A stretch of DNA of 64,000 nt from Paenibacillus sp. FSL R7-0204 (GCF_038002225.1 NZ_JBBOCA010000001.1:2790001-2854000); one strand, 5' to 3'; shown: positions 18,124 through 25,418, numbered from the stretch's first letter. Numbers and translations: made by a program. Notes: generated from the sequence alone by a model not told the origin.

Positions 18124-18366
18124 ATGAACGACTCGGAAATATGGAAGGCTAGAGAGAAAGCAATGAAGGAGAACTTGAAAGCTAGATTACAGATATCAAT
18201 TCCTTTTGCGTTTTTACCTCTATTATTAGTTGGATTATTAATGGTTTTTTTACCATTGTATCTAACTACACATGAGATTAAATGGATAATGTACGGCGGT
18301 CTATATACTTGTGTAGTGATTATCTTAGGTTATCTTTTGTACAAATATCAAACTAGAGATCTGTAA
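18124..18366 (+). CDS. Small membrane protein, two predicted TM helices
   Basis: 80 residues: a charged helical N-terminus (SEIWKAREKAMKENLKARLQ), TM1 (IPFAFLPLLLVGLLMVFLPLYL) and TM2 (WIMYGGLYTCVVIILGYLLY), then a short basic tail. GGGGGAGCGGAG precedes ATG 18124. The family is not recognised. The size and two helices would fit a holin-like or membrane cargo protein, but clearer holin genes exist at 20.3-20.9 kb. Confidence 0.65.
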   Translation: MNDSEIWKAREKAMKENLKARLQISIPFAFLPLLLVGLLMVFLPLYLTTHEIKWIMYGGLYTCVVIILGYLLYKYQTRDL

Positions 18367-18954
18367 CTTTAATCTTCTTTGATAGCTAGAATGATGCCGG
18401 TTTAAACGCGTTACGGAATAACTAAATACTCATAATCGAGCTGCTGGATACTCAAGTGGCTCTTTTTTTTATAATCGGATATCTGGTTCAATAATCGAGA
18501 GGAGTCTCAATATGCAAAATCACCTGAAATCTTTTGATCGAAACCGTTCACTCACCGGCCTACTGAAAAGAGACTATGAACTGAACGGCTCTTAAATTTT
18601 GGTTGTATTATCGTGCAAAAAATCTACTAATAATTACAGCACTATTTAATAGTCAAATAATCTCAGTCAAATAGTCAAATATTTTCTATTAAAATAGTAC
18701 ACAAAAAAGTTGTCGTTTTCTATGCAAATTATTTGGTTAAATATTACTACATAATATAACTCTGTGTTATAATTGTTTTACCTCAATACTCGATAGATTC
18801 CACTATTATATTTTATATCCTGACACTCTATTAATTATACCTGTCGAATATAATATATTTCGGAGCTACATGTTTTGAGGGTATCTGCACTACACATCTT
18901 CTAGTATAAAACTAGGAGGTGCTGTGTATGGGAAAGCACAAAGGAGGAAGGAAA
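18367..18954. other. AT-rich intergenic region with operator-like repeats
   Basis: About 590 bp. It contains a weak GAGC/GCTC hairpin followed by eight T's (about 18440-18475) and a possible 27-codon ORF (18512-18595). AGTCAAATA is repeated three times at 18651-18659, 18665-18673 and 18673-18681. A candidate promoter, TTGGTT (18733-18738) with TATAAC (18755-18760, 16-bp spacer), lies upstream of the small-ORF/GNAT pair. The nonamers look like repressor or activator sites; this is inference. Confidence 0.45.
18512..18595 (+). CDS. Possible 27-residue peptide
   Basis: ATG 18512 is preceded by GAGAGGAG with good spacing and is open to TAA at 18593-18595. The product is hydrophilic (MQNHLKSFDRNRSLTGLLKR...) with no signal sequence. 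A short ORF with a good ribosome site can occur by chance in this much AT-rich DNA. It could also be the remnant of a longer gene. Confidence 0.25.
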   Translation: MQNHLKSFDRNRSLTGLLKRDYELNGS

Positions 18955-19104
18955 ATGGCTACACAAATGGCTGCAACTCCAACACTGGATGGCCGTGATG
19001 CTGAAAGACTGATCGAGTCCTTAAAGATTAAACCTACCGCAAGATCGAGAGCGAATGCTAAAAAACTTGCCCAGTATTTTGAGGATAAAGAGAAAAGGAA
19101 CTAA
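18955..19104 (+). CDS. Small protein paired with a GNAT gene, possible antitoxin
   Basis: 49 residues from ATG 18955 (AAGGAGGAAGG just upstream). An in-frame ATG at 18928 with its own AGGAGGT would add nine codons. The sequence has ATPTLDGRDAERLIESL and a basic helical C-terminus. Four bases after its stop lies the GNAT gene, so the two are co-translated. Small helical proteins directly before GNAT toxins act as antitoxins in TacAT-type systems, but this one lacks an obvious ribbon-helix-helix. The role is a guess from layout. Confidence 0.55.
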   Translation: MATQMAATPTLDGRDAERLIESLKIKPTARSRANAKKLAQYFEDKEKRN

Positions 19105-19108
19105 CCTT

Positions 19109-19702
19109 ATGACATTTAGCGGATATTCTATAGTCAGGCTATCCGAAGATGATTTGGATGACCTGGCTAATTTTGATTGTGTAAATACATCCGAATACAC
19201 CAATATTGTCAGAAGAAAAAGAAGGCTTCTGGAGCGTCATTCACACGATATGAATTTGTTTTTATTAAAGGAGTCCTTAGATGAACAGTTTGATGGCTAT
19301 AATACTACTTTTCTAGCTAAAAATGATAATGGTTTAATTTTAGCATATATGTCTCTTTGTACAGATGCAATACGACTTAATTATCAAGAGAGAAATAACG
19401 GAGAAATAGGGTACGAAACCTTTCCTAGCTTAAAGATAGCAAGGCTTGCCGTACATAAAGAGTATCAAAAAATTGGTCTCGGTAAAAACATGATAAAATA
19501 CGCAGTACATAAATCACTGCAAATGCGTGAAGATTTTTGTGGTGTTAAGTTCTTGACTCTTGATTGCTTTCCACATAGATTAGGTTACTACATAGATACT
19601 ATTGGATTTGTTAAAAACCAGGAATCACAACATCCTAATGGTTCTGATGAACTTATTAGTTTAAGATTAAACATTGATGAATACCTAGATAAATTGGAAT
19701 AG
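19109..19702 (+). CDS. GNAT-family acetyltransferase
   Basis: 197 residues from ATG 19109 (AAAAGGA upstream; the frame is open back to 19055). The acetyl-CoA-binding region reads SLKIARLAVHKEYQKIGLGK (R/Q-x-x-G-x-G/K type loop) and the C-terminal strand FCGVKFLTLDCFPHRLGYYI is typical of GNAT folds. The substrate is unknown: amino acids, peptides, aminoacyl-tRNA and antibiotics are all used by the family. Coupling to a 49-residue partner inside a mobile element suggests a toxin-antitoxin or modification cargo. A strong terminator follows. Confidence 0.75.
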   Translation: MTFSGYSIVRLSEDDLDDLANFDCVNTSEYTNIVRRKRRLLERHSHDMNLFLLKESLDEQFDGYNTTFLAKNDNGLILAYMSLCTDAIRLNYQERNNGEIGYETFPSLKIARLAVHKEYQKIGLGKNMIKYAVHKSLQMREDFCGVKFLTLDCFPHRLGYYIDTIGFVKNQESQHPNGSDELISLRLNIDEYLDKLE

Positions 19703-19729
19703 TCACTCCCTCATCGGAGTGGCTTTTTT
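19702..19729 (+). terminator. Terminator after the GNAT gene
   Basis: GTCACTCC (19702-19709) pairs with GGAGTGGC (19716-19723), then six T's. The same stem recurs at 22654-22674, outside the element. Confidence 0.85.
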
Positions 19730-19941
19730 GATGTTTACTATTTCGTGTATTCCTCTAACTCCAGGACGAGGACAACACTGAGATACGCGCTGAGGAGAGG
19801 AAACGAGAACAACACAAAAGGTATTTGGTTCAATAAATGAAAAGATACATTGCCTCCTGAATTCCTGGGGGCTTATTTTAGTTTTTAAATGGTGGTGATG
19901 ATTTCATTTCAACCGTAATTAGAGTAAAGGTGTGAATTTTA

Positions 19942-20280
19942 ATGTCAAAGAGAGAGATTATCGTCTATAGGATTTTGATTTGTTCTCTTGTTCTATTTTT
20001 TATACTGAGCCTATTTATTACCTATAATAATAGTCATAGTCGAGAGATTACCAATACCAACACAAATACAATCAATATTGATACTACGGATAAACGGGAA
20101 GGTCAATTAAACATTAATCTCTGTAGCAGAGAAGCATTAATAGCATTACCTGGAGTTGGTAACGTATTGGCAGATCGAATTATTGAAGGTAGACCATACA
20201 TAGATGTGTATGCTTTAGACAGAGTTGACGGTATAGGGCAAGAGACAATCGAATTATTAAAAGGAAAAGTGGTGTTCTAA
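19942..20280 (+). CDS. Membrane-anchored helix-hairpin-helix protein (ComEA-like fold)
   Basis: 112 residues: one N-terminal TM segment (ILICSLVLFFILSLFITY), an Asn/Thr-rich linker, and a C-terminal HhH pair (LNINLCSREALIALPGVG, then VDGIGQETIELLKGKV) resembling the DNA-binding domain of ComEA. It is far shorter than ComEA and lacks the competence context. Here it precedes the lysis genes by a one-base stop/start overlap. It may bind DNA at the membrane. HhH proteins of this kind occur in phage lysis cassettes, with unknown role. Confidence 0.7.
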   Translation: MSKREIIVYRILICSLVLFFILSLFITYNNSHSREITNTNTNTINIDTTDKREGQLNINLCSREALIALPGVGNVLADRIIEGRPYIDVYALDRVDGIGQETIELLKGKVVF

Positions 20281-20633
20281 TGGAAATCGCTGTGATTACA
20301 AAAACTGCTATTGAGTGGTTGAAGAATGGATTATACATTCCATTCTTTGTCTTAATGATTGGCATTCTGTGCTTCTATGTTATTAAGTGGCTTAGACAGG
20401 ATAGTAAAGAGCGTGAAGAGATGTTGTTGAAGGAAACAGAAAATAGTAAACAAATATTGCTTAATATTATAGAAACTAATAAGGACGAAGCTCAAGAGCG
20501 TGAATCTAGATTAATGGTTCATCTCGATAAGATGGCTGAGTCAAACGCAAAAACAGCTACTACGCTTGAGCGGCTTGAAATTCGAATGGAGAGAATTGAA
20601 GGCAATATTATAGGCATGAAGGGAAGTTTTTAA
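20280..20633 (+). CDS. BhlA/UviB-like holin-associated protein
   Basis: 117 residues: one N-terminal TM helix (GLYIPFFVLMIGILCFYVI) followed by a long charged coiled coil (ERESRLMVHLDKMAESNAK, LERLEIRMERIEGN). This arrangement matches the BhlA/UviB family found next to holin and endolysin genes in Gram-positive phages such as SP-beta. Its ATG overlaps the stop of the HhH gene, and the holin gene starts one base after its stop. It is intact, although longer than typical BhlA (about 70-90 residues). Confidence 0.75.
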   Translation: MEIAVITKTAIEWLKNGLYIPFFVLMIGILCFYVIKWLRQDSKEREEMLLKETENSKQILLNIIETNKDEAQERESRLMVHLDKMAESNAKTATTLERLEIRMERIEGNIIGMKGSF

Positions 20634-20634
20634 T

Positions 20635-20897
20635 ATGGATTGGAGTATTGTTTCAAGTTTCATCACGCCTGAACTTATGATTGTCGTTATCGTTTGTAAT
20701 GTTATTGGATATATCTTGAAGAAAACACCAAAGGTTCCAAACTGGAGTATCGTCTATATCGTTACAGGATTTGCTGTAGCGCTTGCTATGGTTCTTGTTG
20801 GTCAAGTGTAACCTCATTTATTCAAGGTGTTCTGTGCGGTGCTGTGAGCGTCTACGGGCATCAGTTAGTTACTCAGACTACTAAGGTTAAGGAGTGA
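20635..20897 (+). pseudogene. Phage holin (Hol44/holin_5_2-like) with a frameshift
   Basis: From ATG 20635 the frame reads MDWSIVSSFITPELMIVVIV, then GYILKKTPKVPNWSIVYIVT, as in Hol44-type holins, and stops at TAA 20809-20811 after 58 residues. The expected C-terminal part (TSFIQGVLCGAVSVYGHQL) continues in another frame from 20811 to TGA 20895. One missing base around 20806-20811 would reconcile both halves into an 87-residue holin. The truncated product keeps one or two helices and might be inactive. It sits between the BhlA-like gene and the endolysin, the normal lysis cassette order. Confidence 0.82.
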
Positions 20898-20902
20898 GTA
20901 CC

Positions 20903-21568
20903 GTGACTAAGGATGAAGTACTCAAAAAGTCAGCAGTTCTATTAGATGGTTTACATCCATTAGTAAAACAAGCAACGATTAAACTAATCGGTGACTGCTA
21001 TGATAAAGGAATATACATACGCATTACGCAAGGCTTGCGCACTATTGCAGAACAGAACGCATTATATGCGCAAGGCAGAACAACTAAAGGCCCAATTGTA
21101 ACCAATGCAAGAGGTGGATACTCTTGGCATAACTTCGGATATGCCATTGATTTTGTATTGATTGATTCCGCTTATGACATGAAAGCAGATAAATTCATTA
21201 ACAAGGTTGCTGATTGGTCAGAGGTTGCACAGTTAGCTAAGACTATTGGATTTGAATGGGGCGGGGATTGGACATCATTTAAAGATTATCCACATTTTCA
21301 AATGACGTTTGGACTAACACTTGTTGATGCAAGAAACGGAAAGAAGCCGACTCAGGCACAACTAAACGCCGTGTTAACGATAGTTCAGCCTGAACCATTG
21401 AAAGAGGGTGTTAATATGCTTAAGATTAAAGCAATCCTAACAAAAGATAACAGTGTGATTGAGGGATTTAACAAAGACAATGTAAACTATATCCCTGTTT
21501 CAGCCTTGACTAAACTTGGACTAAAAGTAAGCTGGGATAATATTAATAAGAAGCTTTATATTTCTTAA
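20903..21568 (+). CDS. Phage endolysin, M15-type peptidoglycan peptidase
   Basis: 221 residues. The N-terminal domain is VanY/CwlK-like: QGLRTIAEQNALYAQGRT, then SWHNFGYAIDF (zinc ligands His and Asp), WGGDWTSF, and the third ligand in YPHFQMT. Such enzymes cut L-Ala-D-Glu or D-Ala links of cell-wall peptides. The C-terminal 50 residues (NVNYIPVSALTKLGLKVSWD) resemble a copper-amine-oxidase-N-like wall-binding repeat. The GTG at 20894 overlaps the AAGGAG ribosome site, so GTG 20903 is preferred. It is intact and followed by a terminator. Confidence 0.88.
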   Translation: MTKDEVLKKSAVLLDGLHPLVKQATIKLIGDCYDKGIYIRITQGLRTIAEQNALYAQGRTTKGPIVTNARGGYSWHNFGYAIDFVLIDSAYDMKADKFINKVADWSEVAQLAKTIGFEWGGDWTSFKDYPHFQMTFGLTLVDARNGKKPTQAQLNAVLTIVQPEPLKEGVNMLKIKAILTKDNSVIEGFNKDNVNYIPVSALTKLGLKVSWDNINKKLYIS

Positions 21569-21571
21569 TCT

Positions 21572-21609
21572 ATAGGTGTGATGCGAATATGCATTGCACC
21601 TATTTTTTT
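21572..21609 (+). terminator. Terminator after the endolysin gene
   Basis: ATAGGTG (21572-21578) pairs with CACCTAT (21597-21603), an inner GATGC/GCATT pairing extends it, and seven T's follow. Confidence 0.88.
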
Positions 21610-21791
21610 CTAGTGGATGTGGTTTGAGAATTGTGATTGATACTTTCTTCAGATATAATAGATATGAATCACGATACTATGTATCAAGATTTAAACCGTA
21701 AGCCAATAAAGTGATTGGAAAACTACATAACTAAGAAGAATAATCCCTTATACTACAAGCCTTTTTTTATTCTAAATTCATCTTATCCTGC

Positions 21792-21873
21792 ACTAACTCA
21801 GAGTTTATTGCCATGGTCGCCGACAAGCTGCGCATTGAGCATAAGGTGTCTTGAAAGGGTTAGGAGCAGGATA
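21792..21873 (+). repeat. attR: second copy of the spo0A 3' end
   Basis: Copy of 7982-8063 (81 of 82 bases identical). It carries 20 C-terminal codons of spo0A plus TGA with no gene body before it. The preceding 180 bp (21610-21791) have no gene. They include the palindrome GATACTATGTATC near 21675 and may contain integrase arm sites. Confidence 0.92.
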
Positions 21874-21889
21874 GCATAACATAACAATA

Positions 21890-21941
21890 AATACCACTTG
21901 CTAATGGGAAATTGTATTCCTAATAGCAGGTGGTATTTTGT
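21890..21941 (+). terminator. Displaced native terminator of spo0A
   Basis: AATACCACTTGCTA (21890-21903) pairs with TAGCAGGTGGTATT (21924-21937), one G-U pair, with an inner GGAA/TTCC hairpin and TTTTG after it. It lies 17 bp past the attR copy. In a genome without the element it would end spo0A; here it is 13.8 kb away from the intact gene. Confidence 0.75.
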
Positions 21942-21959
21942 TTCACTGGACACAGGTCC

Positions 21960-22190
21960 GATGTACAGGAAAAGCCGAACACAATGGGAATCTAATCGAA
22001 AAACCGATCAGATTCGGCGCTGCGTAGGCATGTGGACCGAATGTAATCGAAAAACCGATCAGATTCGGCGCTGCGTAGGCACGTGGACCGAATGTAATCG
22101 AAAAACCGATTAGATTCGGCACTGCGTAGGCACGTGGCCCAAATGTAATCGAAAAACCGATTACATTCGGCGCTGCTGCGATGATGTAAA
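21960..22190. repeat. 51-bp hairpin repeat array, locus 1
   Basis: Four units whose core TAATCG starts at 21993, 22044, 22095 and 22146, an exact 51-bp period. Each has GTAATCGAAAAACCGATTAC or a close variant, a perfect 7-bp stem with a 6-nt loop, then CATTCGGCGCTGCGTAGG. The stop-free frames through it come from the period being divisible by three. A sister array with the same core type lies at 53.5-53.8 kb. Confidence 0.85.
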
Positions 22191-22204
22191 GGCCTAACTT
22201 CGCA

Positions 22205-22330
22205 GCCCGTGAGATTGCAGGAAAATCTTGCAAGAAGTGCAGCAATGCTGCCTAATCAAAGAAAATTTTGTTGAAATCCTGCAAGAAAAGCAACAATGTG
22301 GCTCCATACAAGCGGCGGTGAGAGAAGGCA
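22205..22330. repeat. 51-bp hairpin repeat array, locus 2 (degenerate)
   Basis: ATCTTGCAAGAAGTGCAGCA at 22225 recurs as ATCCTGCAAGAAAAGCAACA at 22276, spacing 51 bp. The units have TTGCA..TGCAG inverted pairs. The rest of the gap to the next gene (22331-22452) is very AT-rich and holds a weak GCCCTA/TAGGC hairpin near 22362-22380 followed by T's. Confidence 0.6.
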
Positions 22331-22471
22331 ACAGCATCCTTAAGTAATTTCATATACAAAAAGCCCTAAATAAATAGGCGTATTTTTACAAATTTATTTT
22401 AATTTTATATGACTGTTTATAGAAATAATTAAACCAATGAGAGGGAAGCCTATTGAAAAAAAGGCACGGAT

Positions 22472-22645
22472 GTGTTGTTAATTGTTGTATTTGTTGTAGT
22501 TATAGGAATTTGGATACTACTTATAGAGTTGAAGAGTGGGAAGAATATACATATTAAAAAAGAAGAGATAGCGGTGATTACAGAGAAAGAAAAGATTGAG
22601 ATTTTAGGAATTAAAAACCTTACGGCTGATGGTAAGCCAATTTGA
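22472..22645 (+). CDS. Small single-pass membrane protein, possibly frameshifted at its start
   Basis: 57 residues from GTG 22472: one TM helix (LLIVVFVVVIGIWILLIEL) then a basic/acidic tail (GKNIHIKKEEIAVITEKEKI). No ribosome site serves this GTG. A TTG at 22453 has a well-placed GAGGGAAG, but it reads into a different frame through a run of seven A's (22456-22462). One A fewer would join that start to the membrane ORF. This is either an inactivated gene or one using slippage. No family is recognised. Confidence 0.45.
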   Translation: MLLIVVFVVVIGIWILLIELKSGKNIHIKKEEIAVITEKEKIEILGIKNLTADGKPI

Positions 22646-22653
22646 TAAATCAA

Positions 22654-22681
22654 GTCACTCCTTCATGGAGTGGCTTTTTTT
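22654..22681 (+). terminator. Terminator nearly identical to the one at 19702
   Basis: GTCACTCC (22654-22661) pairs with GGAGTGGC (22667-22674) followed by seven T's. The stem is the same as at 19702-19723 in the prophage-like element. Confidence 0.85.
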
Positions 22682-22718
22682 AGTTATAATGAAGGGATAA
22701 GCAAAGGAGGTGGGAGGA

Positions 22719-23024
22719 ATGATAGCGCAGTTTTTTTTAGGGATTTGGATGCTCACACAAGCGGCTTGTCATTTTTTTGGGTTTGATGTGTTCCTTCGGC
22801 AATCCGTGAGGGATAGCTTGAGTAAGGATGAGCGGGCTTCTTTCCAAAGAGGGATGGTCCTGCCCTATCTCATATTAGGGATGACTTTTATTGGAATGGG
22901 GATTGTTGAGCGTAAGGGGAGCCTGTCCATGCCGGTTTTCCTGGGCCTGTATATTATATTGTGTGCGGCGTCCTTAGCCGGGATTTTAAGGAATAACAAA
23001 AAACACCTGGGCTATTATATGTGA
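22719..23024 (+). CDS. Small integral membrane protein
   Basis: 101 residues from ATG 22719, eight bases after AAAGGAGG. Three predicted TM helices: FFLGIWMLTQAACHFFGF, VLPYLILGMTFIGMGIV and MPVFLGLYIILCAASLAGIL. A charged loop (SVRDSLSKDERASFQRG) lies between the first two. The arrangement recalls DUF3784/DUF3899-type small membrane proteins, but I cannot assign it. GC content is back to host level. A tandem-palindromic GC-rich stretch follows (23030-23110), with no gene in it. Confidence 0.7.
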   Translation: MIAQFFLGIWMLTQAACHFFGFDVFLRQSVRDSLSKDERASFQRGMVLPYLILGMTFIGMGIVERKGSLSMPVFLGLYIILCAASLAGILRNNKKHLGYYM

Positions 23025-23128
23025 TGAATCTGTAGCAGCTTGTTACCGGATTGGCTGCCCCCGGAGCGTTGGAGACTGCGGTGCAGCTCCGGCGCTTTGC
23101 TTGTGACTGCGGCAGAATGGTTTCTGCT

Positions 23129-24085
23129 TCAGCTCCTATATTGATTCGATAATTCCTGCAGCAGTCTTCCTATTTGTCCCCGTAAAGCAACAGGCTGGCG
23201 TACATGGGCTTCCAATCCGAATCCCAGAAAAAAATGTGCGGCCCAGTTCAGATAACTCTCACTGATCTGAGTATGTATAACGCCTGACCCATCCTCATGC
23301 ACTTCAATCGACTGGGACAGCCATATCTCAGATTGGCAGCGTCTAACGCCCTCAGGCGTCAGATCAACTACCAGCTCCACCAGATCCCTATCCTCCATCT
23401 GCATCACCCAATGGCGAATATTGGCCTCCTGGGGGGCTAAATTGTAAGTTAGTTTGGTATCTGCTGCTGGAACACACGCTTTCACCCGATCTACACGGAA
23501 CACCCGCAGCTCCTCGGCTGCCCCGCAATACGCCCGGCAATACCACAACCCGTTCACTGTATAGACACCAAGAGGTAGAATGTCCCGCTCGCTCCGTTCC
23601 TTGGCTTCATAAACGATATGGACGGTCTGTTGCTCCAAAGCCGCTTCCAGTAAATCTCTTAGACAAGGAAGGTCCAGATCATGGGGAGGTATCCAGAACA
23701 CCAGACGCTCTTGCATCCGCTGGATCGCTGCTTTCCTGTCCGCTGTCATGTAATGCAGGAATTTTTGCAGCGCGGTGTTCACCTCATCGTCGAACGGGAG
23801 AGCTTTATAGTTCTGAAGCGACTGGCAGGCAAAAAACAAAGCCATCGCCTCATACTCCGTGAAGCTGATCGGCGGAAGTACCTTTTCGCGCAGTACGCGG
23901 TACCCCCCATGAGCTCCAGCCTGGGAATATAGAGGCACTCCCAGCTCACTCAGCTCCGTCAGATCGCGGATCATGGTCCGCCGGGATACGCCGCACTCGT
24001 CAGCTAACTCCTGTATCGTGAACTTCCTGCGTTCATTCACCAGCATAATTAATTGGATGAGGCGTTGTGATTTGTTCACTTTCAT
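23129..24085 (-). CDS. WYL-domain transcriptional regulator (YafY type)
   Basis: 318 residues. N-terminal winged HTH (RLIQLIMLVNERRKFTIQEL, then CGVSRRTMIRDLTELSELG) followed by the WYL effector domain (ERDILPLGVYTVNGLWYCRA) and a C-terminal WCX region. Such proteins sense small ligands or nucleic acids and repress neighbours. The frame stays open to 24217, but MKVNKSQRL at 24085 has GGGAG just upstream. It is divergent from the monooxygenase/reductase pair at 24.2 kb, which it probably controls from the 120-bp shared gap. Confidence 0.88.
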   Translation of the reverse strand: MKVNKSQRLIQLIMLVNERRKFTIQELADECGVSRRTMIRDLTELSELGVPLYSQAGAHGGYRVLREKVLPPISFTEYEAMALFFACQSLQNYKALPFDDEVNTALQKFLHYMTADRKAAIQRMQERLVFWIPPHDLDLPCLRDLLEAALEQQTVHIVYEAKERSERDILPLGVYTVNGLWYCRAYCGAAEELRVFRVDRVKACVPAADTKLTYNLAPQEANIRHWVMQMEDRDLVELVVDLTPEGVRRCQSEIWLSQSIEVHEDGSGVIHTQISESYLNWAAHFFLGFGLEAHVRQPVALRGQIGRLLQELSNQYRS

Positions 24086-24208
24086 ACTCCCTTGGGATTT
24101 AAATTTGAAATAGTGCCATGGTTTGGCACTATTCTTCTTTATACTAAACCATATTAGTGAAGTCAAGCCAACGACACAGCTAACAATAACCTTAGAGGAG
24201 CAACGAAC

Positions 24209-24562
24209 ATGACACAAGCATCAACTTCTTATGTACTGGAATTGGTTGTATTTCATTTAAAGCAAGACACAAACGAGGCCAGTTTCCTCGAAGCTGCACG
24301 GACCTTAACCCAATTTCTGCACACCCAGATTCCCGGCTTCCAGTCCCGCAATCTGATGCATACCGCAGATCATAGCCAATGGACCGATATGATCTACTGG
24401 TCAACAATGGAAATGGCGCTGGCAGCGATGGAACGGCTTCATTCTGCACCGGAGTTTCGGAATTTTGCCGGTATGATCGACTCCCAGGGCATTCAAATGA
24501 TGCATCTCACTGTGGCAGAATCCGCTTCCGGGAATGCTAAGGAGGGCTCAGCTCATGCATAA
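24209..24562 (+). CDS. ABM-like (antibiotic biosynthesis monooxygenase fold) protein
   Basis: 117 residues with the ferredoxin-like alpha/beta pattern of small monooxygenase-fold proteins (LELVVFHLKQD, FLEAARTLTQFL, PGFQSRNLMHTAD, DMIYWSTMEMALAAME). Function is uncertain: oxygenase, dimeric cofactor-free enzyme or simply a binding protein. AGAGGAG precedes ATG 24209. Its end overlaps the start of the following dehydrogenase by eight bases, so they are translationally coupled and under the divergent WYL regulator. Confidence 0.7.
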   Translation: MTQASTSYVLELVVFHLKQDTNEASFLEAARTLTQFLHTQIPGFQSRNLMHTADHSQWTDMIYWSTMEMALAAMERLHSAPEFRNFAGMIDSQGIQMMHLTVAESASGNAKEGSAHA

Positions 24563-25418
24563 AGTTACTGTTATTGGCCTCGGAGCCATGGGAGCAGCCA
24601 TCGCGGCAGTACTGGTAGAGCAGAATTACCAGGTTACGGTATGGAACCGCACCCCAGCAAGAGCAGATGCACTTATCCGTCGCGGGGCGATTCTCGCATC
24701 CAGTGCTGCTTCAGCCATAGCTGCCAGTCCGATCACGATTATCTGTGTAGCCGATTACCAAGTGACCACAAATATCCTGGACCAGGAGTCTGTGAAGTAT
24801 GCTCTGGCCGGCCGCGTGCTGATTCAGCTCAGTACCGGGAGTCCTCAGCAAGCCCGTGACCTTGAAGCGTGGGCCGCTGGAGCGGGGGCGGCATATCTGG
24901 ATGGAGCTATTGTGGCATCACCACCGCAGATAGGCAGCGCGGGAGCCACAATCTTCGCCTCAGGCAGCATGAGCGCTTGGGGACAGAGTGAGTCGCTTTT
25001 ATACAAGCTTGCCGGTAACGTAGCTTATCACGGTGAACAAGTCAGCGCAGCGGCTTCAACCGACTTGGCCTTCCTGGCCTATCTGTTCGGCTCTTATCTA
25101 GGGTTTTTTCACGCGGCCCGCATCCTTGAGACGGATGATTTATCTGTAGAGGCTTTTGGCGAAATGATTGCCCAGGTATCGCCGGTGATCGGTGAGGTGA
25201 TGAAATATCAGGGCACGGTCATCCAGAGCAACAGTTACAATCAACCCTTAAGCTCGCTCCAAATGTCCATGACAAGCATTGAGCTGCTTACGCTACAGGC
25301 ACGTGAATCTGGCATCAATAACGAATTCCCCCGGTTCGCTGAGAATCTGTTCCAAAAAGCCCTTCATGCTGGCTATGGGAGCGAGGAAGTCGCAGCTTTG
25401 GTTAAGGTACTACGCTAA
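24555..25418 (+). CDS. NAD(P)-dependent reductase, imine reductase / 3-hydroxyacid dehydrogenase superfamily
   Basis: 287 residues from ATG 24555 (AAGGAGGG upstream). Rossmann motif VTVIGLGAMGAAIA at the N-terminus, then VWNRTPARADAL, which suits NADP. The all-helical C-terminal domain includes SAAASTDLAFLAYLFGSYLG, closer to imine-reductase-like enzymes than to classical hydroxyisobutyrate dehydrogenase. The usual catalytic Lys of hydroxyacid dehydrogenases is not evident, which supports the imine-reductase-like reading. The substrate is unknown. It pairs with the ABM-like gene. Confidence 0.82.
   Translation: MHKVTVIGLGAMGAAIAAVLVEQNYQVTVWNRTPARADALIRRGAILASSAASAIAASPITIICVADYQVTTNILDQESVKYALAGRVLIQLSTGSPQQARDLEAWAAGAGAAYLDGAIVASPPQIGSAGATIFASGSMSAWGQSESLLYKLAGNVAYHGEQVSAAASTDLAFLAYLFGSYLGFFHAARILETDDLSVEAFGEMIAQVSPVIGEVMKYQGTVIQSNSYNQPLSSLQMSMTSIELLTLQARESGINNEFPRFAENLFQKALHAGYGSEEVAALVKVLR

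Larger units (their letters stand above)
7982..21873. mobile_element. Defective prophage-like element integrated in the 3' end of spo0A
   Basis: The segment between two copies of an 82-bp repeat is clearly more AT-rich than the host DNA on both sides. It carries a tyrosine integrase at the left end, phage baseplate genes (DUF2634/XkdS-like, baseplate J, XkdU-like), a tail protein with an SGNH hydrolase domain, a BhlA-like protein, a holin and an M15 endolysin at the right. No terminase, portal, capsid, tail sheath, tape-measure or replication genes are present. Several genes are broken, including one by an IS. The repeat-to-repeat offset is 13,810 bp, so a single excision would remove that length and leave one intact spo0A 3' end. 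Confidence 0.9.

Noticed and set aside
21960..22190. CRISPR array
   Set aside because: Units are tandem without unique spacers, hairpins lie inside each unit and no cas gene is in the window.
21898..22245. 71- and 100-codon ORFs in the 22.0-kb array
   Set aside because: Same period artefact; the hairpins are better explained as DNA or RNA structure.
22450..22653. 67-codon minus-strand ORF with hydrophobic sequence
   Set aside because: The plus strand gives a more natural membrane peptide followed by a terminator. The minus frame has no ribosome site.
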